Positions 10,854 to 21,127 of a stretch of 64,000 bases of DNA are shown here, piece by piece; positions within the stretch are counted from its first letter, which is position 1, and the number at the start of each line of letters is the position of its first letter. The notes under the pieces were generated by a model, which saw only the letters and a list, made by a program, of their open reading frames with translations, ran no database searches and was not told the origin of the DNA. Location: NCBI GenBank assembly GCA_023014485.1, contig JAJOZX010001565.1, positions 780,001-844,000 on the forward strand, given 5' to 3'. The DNA comes from Bathynomus jamesi (Eukaryota; Arthropoda; Malacostraca; Isopoda; Cirolanidae). The position numbers and the translations under genes are program-made.

Positions 10854-11618
10854 TGTATAAGATCACTACTGCCATTTTTACCATAGTATTAAAGTTCCCA
10901 TTTTATAATCAGCTATTTAAAATACAGTATACTGATTTCATTAAGCACTTTTAATTTCATAATTTATTCTTTTATATGTTTTATTAAGCATCATTTATTT
11001 TCTACTAAATATACAATAAATCATTTAATTTAAAATTATGTAACATTTTGTCGACCTTATATTGTATTTATTATTATTATTATTATTATTATGAATATTG
11101 TTTTCACTGTTACTATTACTTGCCACTTTCACTTTTTTATGTACTAAATAAACTAAATGCCATCAATTTTGCCTTAAAAGCCTCCATGCTTCCAACGGTA
11201 TATTCAGGTTAGAGTACTAAAAATGTCGTATCAAATATCTAAAAATTGTAAAACTCTCACTTTTATTAATTTCTGAATAAAGTTTTTGACTTTTAAATTT
11301 TTGAAAGTGTACACTTATTTCGTGGTCCCAGTTACCCATGAAAGGACAGTGAAAAATAAAGGATCGCATGAAATGCTAGAGTACTTACTGTAATCTAATC
11401 TAAATCGTGCATTTTGCTTTAAGGATTTCTTTCTTATATCTTTTTATTATACAGAAGTTATCATTTCATCGTCGCATCATTTCCACTTTAAATCTCAACG
11501 ATCACCGTGAATGAATGAATGAATGAATGAGTGAATGTTTAAAAAGAATTATATCACAGTTTCTTTCAGTGGAACCAATTAAATAAAGAGGCCTGATCAA
11601 TAGTGCGTACCATATATA
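10854..11618. other. Non-coding; probable LINE-1 3' tail and ATT repeat
   Basis: No gene is seen. The stretch is AT-rich, with an (ATT)n run near 11062-11090 and an (ATGA)n run near 11508-11530. Confidence 0.4.
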
Positions 11619-11833
11619 CAGGGCATTCTAAAATTACCTAGTAAACTTTTATATGTCTGTTGATCAGTAGTTGGACGTTGTAAACAATGTGTTCAAGTTG
11701 AAGGAAAACACTTTGAACATCTAAAATAAAGTTATTGTTGCTGTATTTCAAATAGAATTGTTAAATATGACATAATTTTTGTTAAGATATTGCGTTCATA
11801 TAAAAGTTTACAAGGTAATTTTAGAACACCCTG
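11619..11833. mobile_element. Mariner-type MITE, 215 bp
   Basis: Inverted ends CAGGGCATTCTAAAATTACC and its near reverse complement (GGTAATTTTAGAACACCCTG) lie inside TA dinucleotides. The inverted match extends about 38 bp and there is no coding content. CAGGG ends with a TA target are usual for Tc1/mariner elements. Confidence 0.8.
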
Positions 11834-11880
11834 TATATATAGTAATTTATTTTATGGTTGGCACGTGGGAAATATAATAA

Positions 11881-11914
<34 letters not shown>

Positions 11915-12809
11915 GGAATGACGATGATTGCTTGAGGCTAGGGTCACCAGATCTTTTCAGATCAAATAGTATTATTAATTAAGAAATTAATAGAGTGAGT
12001 TTTAAGTGAAATAAATAAACGTTGCAGTTGTTTGAATGCAAATTCAATTGAAATGTTATAATTGTGCACTTGGATATAATTAGAATAATATATTACCTGC
12101 ATTATAAGCTAATTTTTTATTCCTCTTTCAATCCAAATAATAATTGATTAAATATATTAAAAAATTGAATACTCTAATTAGCCTGTTATAAGATAACGGT
12201 TGAATGGGTTGCATGGGCCGTTCTTAGAAAATTTTGTAAATTGCAAAATGATTGTAAATAGTAAATTCTTAGCTTAAGTTATGTAGGCTACTTTGGTAGC
12301 TCTGTAAATAGTTGTATATTAATTAGCTAACTTGAGATTGACATTTTGCACAATTTTAATATTATTACAAAATATAGCTCATTACTTGGATAACTTCGAC
12401 AGGCCCAGGTGGCTTCATGTTTTCCAAATGAAATGTAATAATGTCATAGCGCGAGGAAATTATAGCCTTTATATAAAGTTAGATTAATGACACCAGGCCA
12501 ATGAGCCTGTTACAGCGTTGTTACTTGATGAGATCTCATGTGCGCCTCAGTTTTTTTCCTTTATTAAATAAAACAATGAATGGTTAAAGTGACATTAACG
12601 TTTGATTAATGTTGTGCAGTGAATGATGTTACGGTTGATAACGAAAAGGAACAGAATGCACAGTTGTTAATGAAATAATACGCGCGGCAGTGGTGGGCGT
12701 CCTTTGATTGCTTGTGGCATGATGCGAGGTGCCAGATCAACTGACGGTGTTACCACTCTAGATTTTAAAAAATCCCAAGAACTTACTAAGAAAAATCCCA
12801 AGAATTCCC

Positions 12810-12813
<4 letters not shown>
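11834..12813. other. Anonymous AT-rich spacer
   Basis: An (AAT)n tract sits at about 11878-11913. No coding region, RNA gene or clear repeat boundary was found. Confidence 0.4.
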
Positions 12814-12847
<34 letters not shown>

Positions 12848-12890
12848 GGCGCAAAAGTCGCACATCATAGGAATTTCATTGATTATAATA

Positions 12891-13788
12891 CAGGGTGTAC
12901 ATAAAGTCAGGATCTATATTTGTGAAGCACTTCGAAATTATATGGAATTCAATCATAAAATGATAAAGTGGTAACATTTATTAAATAATTAAGAGTAGGA
13001 TTCGACGTGACGCCCATCAGTATCCCTGCACAGCTCAAATCGTTCCGCAGCATTTCTAAACACATTTTGGAGCATTTGCGGGGTTATGTTATCTGCAGCA
13101 GTTCGTATACGTGTACGTAAGTTTTCAAGACTCGTAATCTTCGTCTGATAGACGTGCGATTTGATAAAGCCCCATGCAAAGAAATCTAAAGGGGTTAAAT
13201 CTGGTGATCTCGCTGGCCAAGGTCTGTTGCTTCCGCGTCCGATCCAACGATTTGGAAAACGTCCATTTAGATAATCCTGAACAATTTTGGCATAGTGACA
13301 AGGAGCACCATCATGTTGATAGACGACGGGATAGGATTGTTAGTACCGTCGTCTATCAACATGATGGTGCTCCTTGTCACTATGCCAAAATTGTTCAGGA
13401 TTATCTAAATGGACGTTTTCCAAATCGCTGGATCGGACGCGGAAGCAACAAAAGACCTTGGCCAGCGAGATCACCAGATTTAACCCCTTTAGATTTCTTT
13501 GCATGGGGCTTTATCAAATCGCACGTCTATCAGACGAAGATTACGAGTCTTGAAAACTTACGTACACGTATACGAACTGCTGCAGATAACATAACCCCCG
13601 CAAATGCTCCAGAATGTGTTTAGAAATGCTGCGGAACGATTTGAGCTGTGCAGGGATACTGATGGGCGTCACGTCGAATCCTACTCTTAATTATTTAATA
13701 AATGTTACCACTTTATCATTTTATGATTGAATTCCATATAATTTCCAAGTGCTTCACAAAAATAGATCCTGACTTTATGTACACCCTG
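12891..13788. mobile_element. Inner 898-bp foldback element, copy 1
   Basis: A near-perfect palindrome flanked by TA. Its ends are CAGGGTGTACATAAAGTCAG and the reverse complement. Arms of about 440 bp meet at a 16-base spacer (GATAGGATTGTTAGTA, near 13330-13345). Each arm encodes the C-terminal half of a mariner transposase, so the two coding fragments face each other. It is inserted in the left arm of the outer foldback. A second copy is at 17457-18351. Confidence 0.9.
13346..13623 (+). pseudogene. Mariner transposase C-terminal half (right arm)
   Basis: The fragment starts just after the palindrome centre with VVYQHDGAPCHYAK, whose Asp is the expected second catalytic residue. It continues to WPARSPDLTPLDFFAWGF, which carries the third Asp. 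Spacing between the two is about 41-43 residues, larger than the 34 of classical mariner. This arm has an extra lysine codon (SNKRPW) and a frameshift near 13600. The first catalytic Asp and the DNA-binding half are absent, so it cannot work alone. Confidence 0.85.
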
Positions 13789-14084
13789 TATATTATTTTT
13801 TTCTTTTAGGTAGGGGATGACTACGAAATTAACAATAGACGAGAGGGTGAGCTTGGTTTTAATGCAAGGAATACCAGGTACTATAAATCGATGAATCGGT
13901 ACAGAATTTAAATTCTGTACCGATTCATCGATTTGTTGTACCTGGTATTCCTTGCATTAAAACCAAGCTCACCCTCTCGTCTATTGTTAATTTCGCAGCC
14001 ATCCCCTACCTAAAAGAAAATAATATATCATAGTCAACACTGAAAATTCCTATGATGCGCGACTTTTGCCTCACCCTGTATATA

Positions 14085-14185
14085 TATGGAGAAGGAAACC
14101 ACTCTTCAGGAAGACGTAAATTTTTATTTCTTAACACCAATAGAGTTTCGGCTCCTCGTGAGCCTTTCTGAAATGGTTATGACCG

Positions 14186-14190
<5 letters not shown>
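14085..14190 (-). repeat. Fragment of a PLE1-type terminal repeat
   Basis: The stretch AGGAAACCACTCTTCAGGAA...AATGGTTATGACC matches the PLE1 terminal repeat starting at 18408. It includes the hammerhead-like helix GGCTC-ACGA-GGAGCC followed by GAAAC on the minus strand. It is bounded by (TA)n on both sides. Confidence 0.7.
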
Positions 14191-14228
<38 letters not shown>

Positions 14229-14234
<6 letters not shown>

Positions 14235-14762
14235 ACAACAACAAAAATAAAGTCCTCTGTGGCACGATAATCACACTCAGTGAGTCCTAAATAACATTAT
14301 CTTCGAAGGAGTGGCAAACACATGTATCCGGGAATAAATACACAGGAACATCATTCTTCAAACGAGCCTGAAACCCAGTATTCCTTCCCATCATTAATGA
14401 GCAATTATCACTGACAATCCAATGATATTGGGCATAAGCATTGCATAGGCCCTCCTCAGTTCCATCTTCGACCTCAACAGTTGACAACAATGCATATTGC
14501 ATCAGTCACTTTATGCTTGTGATAGAATCTCCCAACGATCGCTAATATTTGAGACAGAAATATCCGTTGATTTATTTATAAGTGAAAATTTGTTTTCCTG
14601 ACAAATAACCACCAAATTTTGTTTCTCTTCGAACGATATTCCTTCCTGCATTACGTATGACACGTTATTTTTTTTTCATTTTCAGATTTTCAGCGATCTT
14701 ACTGTTTGGAAACTGTGCGCATTACCTCAGTAAGATGATCTGCCTGAAGAAATGGCATCTTA
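14229..14762 (-). pseudogene. hAT-like (SCAND3/ZMYM-type) transposase, central part
   Basis: Minus-strand frames, broken by stops, contain MPFLQADHLTEVM and later HWIVSDNCSLMMGRNTGFQA with PDTCVCHSF. The SDN...MMG and CVCHSF blocks are typical of the RNase H core in a hAT-related family that also gave rise to domesticated genes. The N-terminus lies at 15313-15640, beyond a Harbinger-type insertion. The gene ends in (TA)n at 14231 and its C-terminus is missing. Confidence 0.7.
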
Positions 14763-15312
14763 AGGCCGCCGCACACCGAAAGCCACGCTAGCCACGCCAC
14801 GCCCGCCCCCCACGTGGCTCAGCATCGCTTTAATGATTTTCAACGAAGCAACGCACACTGAAGGCCACGCTAGCTAGCTACACCATGCGTCAGTTAGCCG
14901 CGGCACGTGGCTCGCGTTCGCTCCCTGAGCATATTCCGAGACGTGTCTTTTGCTGCGCATGCTCAGTTCGTCTTCGTAGTAGGTGGAGCTCATCCCATCC
15001 CCACTGGCAGAAATGGTTCAATCAGTCGCACTCATTCATTCATTTCCCCTCCGTCCCGTTTCACACCAATTTTGCAATGGAAGAGTTGATTGAAGAAATC
15101 AGACGGTACCCATGCCTTTATGACATGAGGAAAGAAGAGTACAGGGATATATACAGAAAAGATAATTGTTGGAAGGAAATTACTACTAAATTAGGTCGGA
15201 TGGATACTGGCGGCGATGCCCGGCCACATGTCCTTTGGTGTGAGGACCGCGTAGCCGTAGGGTGTATCTCGTGCGTGACGTGGCTAGCGTAGCTTTCGGT
15301 GTGTGGCGGCCT
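14763..15312 (+). mobile_element. PIF/Harbinger-type element, 550 bp, TTA duplication
   Basis: The ends AGGCCGCCGCACACCGAAAG and its counterpart at the right (CTTTCGGTGTGTGGCGGCCT) are inverted and flanked by TTA on both sides (14760-14762, 15313-15315), as expected for PIF/Harbinger. Near 15077-15200 a plus-strand frame reads MEELIEEIRRYPCLYDM then CWKEITTKLGRM. This is the start of a MADF (Myb/SANT-like) DNA-binding domain, the second protein these elements encode. The transposase itself is missing. Confidence 0.85.
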
Positions 15313-15640
15313 TTATGCTCGTCGGCCATGAATCCTGAAAGCAAGACTTCAGCCTCGCTGTTCTTTCCTCGCTACTCAATCTATGCGTTTCGTGAAATAA
15401 TTGCCTATATTCACGTGCTGCTTTTTTTAAGTTAAATGCATTGGTATACTTAGCGGAAGACTTGTGCTTCATCAGAGCCGATCGATTAGCATCCTTTAAT
15501 TTGCAGTCACACACAGTGCACATAACTACAGATTCATCTTTTTCGTCGCTTACTATCCAATCAGCCAGTTTAGGATCCTTCAGCCATGCGGGATTAAGGC
15601 TTGTTTGTACCATTTTCGTTTCTTTGCTGATGGCTTAGAT
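15313..15640 (-). pseudogene. hAT-like transposase, N-terminal zinc finger part
   Basis: The frame from 15613 reads NPAWLKDPKLADWI, then a BED-like finger (MCTVCDCKL...LMKHKSSAKYT) and RLKSCFQDSWPTSI. It is the head of the same gene as 14229-14762, cut by the Harbinger element at a TTA. DNA binding to hAT ends is the expected role of the finger. Confidence 0.7.
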
Positions 15641-15731
15641 GATGACCCTTCATCAATGTTCTTACTGGGATCAGAATGATCACTTATTGCTTCGAAATAT
15701 ATAAATAATCTGTAAAAAACTACCTTTTTAT

Positions 15732-15733
<2 letters not shown>

Positions 15734-15782
<49 letters not shown>
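15734..15782. repeat. (CA)n microsatellite
   Basis: About 24 CA units upstream of LINE-2. Confidence 0.95.
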
Positions 15783-15783
<1 letters not shown>

Positions 15784-15936
15784 AAAACTCACTCTCAAGA
15801 AATAAAGATCCCACAAATGCATGTTTACAAACATCTTCACACAGTCACACATGCCCCACAAACCCAGTACTACTTATATGAATAGAAACATATTACCTTC
15901 TACGTTACTAACTTCCATAGAATACCGGTAATCTCT

Positions 15937-16893
15937 ATGGGTGACGTAGACGTCTCGGTGCTCCTCAAACAGTATAATGAGGTACAAAAGTCGATAGCTG
16001 AATTGAAACACCAACACGTGGTGTCAAATCAGAAAAACGTGATTTCGCTAGAACAATTCCGGTCAGAGTTAGATGCGTTGAAAGAGACGCTCCTCCCAAA
16101 GCCCAGTTACTCGGAAATAGTTCAGCAAGTCAGATCTCCAAGAAGCGCGTCGGGCAGCGAGGGAAACGAAATCCCCGCCCCCAACCCCCCTTGAAGGTGG
16201 GGTGGAAACGCAGCATGCAGGGGTAGCGGTCAACCCCCCTCCCGTTCAGGAAAGGACCCCTGCTCCCGATTTCACAATGAGGAACAGGGACGGTCCAATG
16301 CCAATAGACGAGGCATCATTGCCCTCTTCCCTATCTCCCATGGCAGAGGAGAGGCGTTCGATTACGCCTCGCTCGGTGCGCAGTTCCCCCCCCATCCCAC
16401 CGAAGAAGGAGGGGCACGCGCGGCCGTCAGGTTATAAACACCGCTAACAGACCCTCACAAAGCCACAGAGTAGGGGAGGGGCCTCCTATCCCCCGAAAGG
16501 TTGTACCACCCATCCCCCAGGCGGGCGAACCCTGCCTCAGGGAGATCGAGGGAGGAGGACCGGTGGGTCACTGTTAACAGGCGCTCTTCCTGGAGGTTTC
16601 CTCAACCGATCTCCGCGGCGAGGCCACCGATAGGGAATCTCACCCTCTTTGTGTCGCGAATTCAGCTCTCGAACGAGGCAAGCGATGTTCGACACATGAT
16701 GGAAGAAGTCATTGGTGAACACAGTATATTGTTAGTTAATAAACTAAACACAAAATCTCCGTATTATAACTCATTTAAAGTAATAATTAAAGGTGTAAAT
16801 TCGCATTTCAACCCGTATAATATGAGTCAGTGGCCAGACGGTATTATTGTTAAGGAGTTTATTCACTTTTCCAGCAGATTTGATAACAGGCAA

Positions 16894-16936
<43 letters not shown>

Positions 16937-16959
16937 GGCGCCCTAACGGTACTGCCTGA
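15937..16959 (+). pseudogene. LINE-2 ORF1 (nucleic-acid-binding gag-like)
   Basis: Three open pieces (15937-16194, 16202-16447, 16501-16959) are linked by frameshifts in C-rich runs. The first begins MGDVDVSVLLKQYNEVQKSI and is helical/coiled-coil-like. The second is proline- and arginine-rich. The third has a compact domain (LTLFVSRIQLSNEASDVRHM...YYNSFKVIIKGVNSHFNPY...WPDGIIVKEF) of the RRM-like kind found in Jockey/CR1-type ORF1. An AAT microsatellite (16893-16937) encodes an asparagine run at the end. ORF1 normally packages LINE RNA. Confidence 0.65.
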
Positions 16960-17015
16960 AAGTTGTACTCTGTATAATAATAATAATCTTACTAATAATA
17001 AATTTTCTATCAGTC

Positions 17016-17456
17016 ATGGCGGATAACTTGTTGAAAATAGTCTCATATAATGTAAGGTCAGTGAGGAATTCAACTGTAGATGTTCATAAAATCTGCGACA
17101 GTGCAGATTTGATACTCCTGCAGGAGCACTGGCTACCTAAGCAAGAGCTAAAATTCCTCTCTACCATCCATGATGACTTTATGTACCATGCGTCATCATC
17201 AGTAGACTTATCAGATGAATTAATGTACGGTAGGCCTTTTGGTGGTGTTGCTTTCTTAAGGAAAAATTTGTCAAAACAAAATTTTTAACAAGCGATAATG
17301 TAAGGTTGTTAGGCATTGAATTACAAGTGAACAATGATTACATATTAATTGTAAACTGCTATTTACCATAGAACAACGGCAGTAATCTAGATGAATACAT
17401 TGATTTGCTGTATAAAATTAAGTCATTGTCAGATAACCGCAAATATTCTCACTGTA
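17016..17456 (+). pseudogene. LINE-2 ORF2 endonuclease, cut short
   Basis: The frame starts at ATG 17016 with LLKIVSYNVRSVRNS and LILLQEHWLPKQEL, the N-terminal catalytic blocks of an APE-type endonuclease (Asn and Glu positions). A stop at 17286 is followed, in another frame, by VRLLGIELQVNNDYILIVNC. The element stops abruptly at the foldback inserted at 17457, and no RT follows on the far side. Confidence 0.8.
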
Positions 17457-18351
17457 CAGGGTGTACATAAAGTCAGGATCTATTTTTGTGAAGCACTTGG
17501 AAATTATATGGAATTCAATCATAAAATGATAAAGTGGTAACATTTATTAAATAATTAAGAGTGGGATTCGACGTGACGCCCATCAGTATCCCTGCACAGC
17601 TCAAATCGTTCCGCAGCATTTCTAAACACATTCTGGAGCATTTGCGAGGTTATGTTATCTGCAGCAGTTCGTATACGTGTACGTAAGTTTTCAAGACTCG
17701 TAATCTTCGTCTGATAGACGTGCGATTCGATAAAGCCCCATGCAAAGAAATCTAAAGGGGTTAAATCTGGTGATCTCGCTGGCCAAGGTCTGTTGCTTCC
17801 GCGTCCGATCCAGCGATTTGGAAAACGTCCATTTAGATAATCCTGAACAATTTTGGCATAGTGACAAGGAGCACCATCATGTTGATAGACGACGGTACTA
17901 ACAATCCTATCCCCGTCGTCTATCAACATGATGGTGCTCCTTGTCACTATGCCAAAATTGTTCAGGATTATCTAAATGGACGTTTTCCAAATCGCTGGAT
18001 CGGACGCGGAAGCAACAGACCTTGGCCAGCGAGATCACCAGATTTAACCCCTTTAGATTTCTTTGCATGGGGCTTTATCAAATCGCACGTCTATCAGACG
18101 AAGATTACGAGTCTTGAAAACTTACGTACACGTATACGAACTGCTGCAGATAACATAACCCCGCAAATGCTCCAGAATGTGTTTAGAAATGCTGCGGAAC
18201 GATTTGAGCTGTGCAGGGTTACTGATGGGCGTCACGTCGAATCCTACTCTTAATTGTTTAATAAATGTTACCACTTTATCATTTTATGATTGCATTCCAT
18301 ATAATTTCCAAGTGCTTCACAAAAATAGATCCTGACTTTATGTACACCCTG
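17457..18351. mobile_element. 895-bp foldback element, copy 2
   Basis: Same family as 12891-13788: TA-flanked, ends CAGGGTGTACATAAAGTCAG, arms of about 440 bp. Its 16-base spacer (TACTAACAATCCTATC, near 17895-17912) is the exact reverse complement of that in copy 1, so this copy is inserted in the opposite orientation. Arms encode opposing transposase C-termini with open frames at 17555-17947 (minus) and 17861-18253 (plus). Confidence 0.9.
17555..17947 (-). pseudogene. Mariner transposase C-terminal half, left arm of copy 2
   Basis: Open from within the opposite arm across the spacer. It has QHDGAPCHYAKIVQDYLNG, FPNRWIGRGSNRPWP and SPDLTPLDFFAWGF, ending NAAERFELCRDTDGRHVES. The mirror-image frame at 17861-18253 carries the same fragment with few substitutions. 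Neither contains the DNA-binding domain or first catalytic Asp. A read-through transcript of the element would fold into a long hairpin. Confidence 0.85.
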
Positions 18352-18592
18352 TACATATATACTGTATATATGGTGTAAAATAACGCACTGTCGCGACGAA
18401 GTATCAAGAAGGAAACCACCCTTCAGGAAGACGTAAATTTTTATTTCTTAACACCAATACAGTTTCCGCTCCTCGCGAGCCCTTGTCAATTGGTAATGAC
18501 CGCATAAACAGAGAACAGAGTTTATATACACCTGGAAGTTAATTACCAGGGATTAGTTGACTGAACCTTCCCATCCTCTTATCAGGGGATAG

Positions 18593-18991
18593 TTAAGTGA
18601 CCCCTCCGACCCAACTTTGACGTGATGGATGTACCTGTGTTGCCTGAGGATTTTTGGATGGTAATGTTACAAAACTCTTAATTTTATTACATATAATTTT
18701 GTTAAGAGTGAATTGACCATCGGATAGATTAAAATTTTGTATAGATCCTATGAGACTAGATTCAACAATTCTACGCTTAACATAAATATTAGATTTGAAA
18801 ACAAAGTTGCAATTATTGAAATCTATTGCATGGTTATAGTCTCTAACATGACAGAATACCGCACTTTTTTCATTCCCCACCCTCACATCTCTCTTGTGTT
18901 TATAAATTCTCTTACTGAGGTCCCCTCCCATTTCTCCCACATATACATTATCAGGATATTCTTTACATGGCAATATATATACACCTGTCAT
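18593..18991 (-). pseudogene. PLE1 GIY-YIG endonuclease domain
   Basis: The frame opens GVYILPC and YVGEMGGDLSKRIYKHKRD, the GIY (here GVY) and YIG (here YVG) strands followed by the conserved Arg in the helix. A later block has FNNCNFVFKSNIYVKRRIVE, then LNKIICNKIKSF. The domain nicks target DNA in Penelope elements. It extends into the inverted terminal repeat and is 132 codons. Confidence 0.85.
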
Positions 18992-19063
18992 TTTCGTCCT
19001 AAGGTTTGTTCCTTATTAACATGTCATTTATGCAGTTATTATATTTGAATGTCACATTAGTGC

Positions 19064-20123
19064 CTATTCTCTGAAGGTTTTCTTCAGCCCTTTCAAGTTT
19101 TTGTTACAGGGAAGGACAATACTTTTCTTGTAATCCTTGTTTACAGTTGACCTGCCAGTATAAAAGGTTTTTCTGGCTGCCAAATGAGCGTTAAAAATGA
19201 ACCATTTGGGATAATACAGATTTTTAAATATATTGTTGATTTTTTGTATCTCCTCAACATAAGAAGGGTGACAGATTCTATATACTCTTAGGAACATTGA
19301 AGATACAACTGATTTTTTTACTTGGTCATCATGAAATGAAAAACAGTGAATTCAAGAGTTTGAATTGGTCTCCTTCCTATAAACAGACAATTTTATGTTG
19401 TCAGTTTCTCTATTGATGAGAACATCCAAAAAAGGTATTTTTCTATCCCTTTCCCATTCACATTTGAACTTAATTGAGTGATGAAGGTTATTGAGTTTGG
19501 AAAAGAAGTCATCAAAAATCTTATTAGCTGGCCATACTGATAATACGTCATCCACATATCTTAACGAAATTTGATTGGGGAAGGATATCCTAGGCAACAA
19601 TTTTGTTTCAAAAAACTCTATAAATTAATTGGCAAAAATGGGGGAGAGGGGATTGCCATCACCTATAAATAGGCTACATTATCTTCAACACAGAGTTTCA
19701 CCAATTCTATGAATTTCTTGGCTGTTACTAGAAGCGTTAGGTTTAGGTTAGGAAGAATTTCCTACAAAAAATTTGATGGTTTCGTCTACTGGCACATTTG
19801 TAAATAAGGAATTTACATCAAAACTGACAAACTGGCCATTAGGTAATTCTTAAATTATTTATCTTATTGCAAAAATCTTGATTGTTTTTTATGTGAGCAG
19901 GAGAAATACTACCTACAGCTGGAGACAAGTGTTTGGCAAGCCATTTAGACAATTTGTACGTAACTGAACCTACATTGGAGATGATAGGCCGAAGAGGACA
20001 ACCTTCTTTATGAGTCTTAAGAAGGCCATACATATTGGGAAGAGACGAATTTATACTTTTCAATTGTTTGGATAATTCAGATTTTCCTAGAACCTTGGTA
20101 AGGCCTTTGTTAAATTCTTTCAC
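19064..20123 (-). pseudogene. PLE1 reverse transcriptase fragments
   Basis: Pieces run in minus-strand order. 20123-19839 has LPNMYGLLKTHKEGCPLRPI, the Penelope RT hallmark 'LPKTHK' region. 19600-19352 has SLRYVDDVLSVWP, the YVDD catalytic box, and KIPFLDVLINRE. 19297-19064 covers the thumb (YRICHPSYVEE, YYPKWFI). Stops and deletions separate them; the palm A motif and a part around 19620-19838 are poorly preserved. It is non-functional. Confidence 0.85.
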
Positions 20124-20511
20124 TTTATTTTCTAATAGGTTATTGGTTCATTTTTCATAGGTATTACTATCATTTAACAACTCATCTTAATCTATCCAAT
20201 GGTCAATTCTCTTTTAACAAAATTATACGTAATAAAATTAAGAATTTTGTAACATTACCATCCAAAAATGCTCAGGAAACACAGGTACATCCATCAAGTC
20301 AAAGTTGGGTCGGAGGAGTCACTTAACTATCCCATGATAAGAGGATGGGAAGGTTCAGTCAACTAATCCCTGATAATTAACTTCCAGGTGTATATAAACT
20401 CTGTTCTCTGTTTATGCGGTCATTACCAAATGACAAGGGCTCGCGAGGAGCGGAAACTGTATTGGTGTTGAGAAATAAAAATTTACGTCTTCCTGAAGAG
20501 TGGTTCCCTTC

Positions 20512-20514
<3 letters not shown>

Positions 20515-20572
<58 letters not shown>

Positions 20573-20580
20573 TATATATA
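20515..20580. repeat. (GT)n/(TA)n microsatellite
   Basis: Directly abuts the outer end of PLE1 on one side and a truncated TIR element on the other. Confidence 0.9.
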
Positions 20581-21039
20581 AATTTCCCGACAAACGGGCG
20601 TGACAAAGATACCTTTTATCAATCATCTATCTCATCAAGCATAACAATTTACAGGCAATACAAAGAATCTATTAAGTGCGAGGAACACATATATAATAAC
20701 TCACCTGCGTCAGTATTCAGTAATGCAATACAAAAACAGAATACACTACCATAAAATGAAAGAAAATGATTCACAAGGGAAAACACACAATGCACTCTGT
20801 GTAACAATGAACCAGACAATTTGCAACATTATATATTATACTGGCCAGCATAAGAGAATGAAAAAAAAATACTGTGGCTACAACAACCATATATTGAAAA
20901 CACGTAGAAATTAATTGGAGTTCGTCTTTTAAGTACAAATACAACTTGTAAATTTTCCGACAGAAGGAGAAATTTTCCAACAAAATCCTTTCTGAGGTTT
21001 GGGGGGGGGGGGGGGGCGATCGCCCCCCTCTAGCTACGC

Positions 21040-21043
<4 letters not shown>
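20580..21043 (-). mobile_element. TIR element with G run (copy 1, truncated)
   Basis: Homologous in inverse orientation to 59353-60158. The right end (CTAGCTACGCCACT) corresponds to ends of the form CAGTGGCGTAGCTAGA, which resemble hAT-type termini. A run of 16 G lies at 21001-21016, followed by CGATCGCCCCCC. The left end is missing, replaced by (TA)n. It contains no convincing coding region. Confidence 0.7.
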
Positions 21044-21078
<35 letters not shown>

Positions 21079-21127
21079 GGTGGTCCAAAATACTATAGTT
21101 AATTAAAAATTCCAGGGATTTTTCCAG

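Larger units (their letters stand above)
12844..14078. mobile_element. Outer foldback element carrying a nested foldback
   Basis: The ends GGGTGGCGCAAAAGTCGC and GCGCGACTTTTGCCTCACCC are inverted. Without the nested insert (12891-13788) the element is about 340 bp, a palindrome centred near 13913 (GAATTTAAATTC). Each arm encodes the start of a mariner-type transposase (KLTIDERVSLVLMQGIPGT): plus strand from about 13817, minus strand from about 14001. It therefore keeps two head-on copies of a transposase N-terminus. The left arm is interrupted by the inner element. Confidence 0.8.
18408..20512 (-). mobile_element. PLE1, decayed Penelope-like element with inverted ends
   Basis: Reverse transcriptase and GIY-YIG remnants on the minus strand identify a Penelope-like retroelement. 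Arms 18408-18733 and 20187-20512 (326 bp each) are inverted copies of one another, with few mismatches. The left arm includes the coding end of the endonuclease, so the right arm is a partial, inverted second copy joined upstream, a known arrangement in this class. Between the arms the RT is broken into pieces with deletions. Confidence 0.85.

Noticed and set aside
16537..16722. Minus-strand 61-codon frame in LINE-2
   Set aside because: Antisense of the ORF1 third segment, which has the family motifs.
20377..20754. Frames encoding IYIYIY repeats (also 28664, 30250, 40441, 48342)
   Set aside because: Translations of (TA)n microsatellites.
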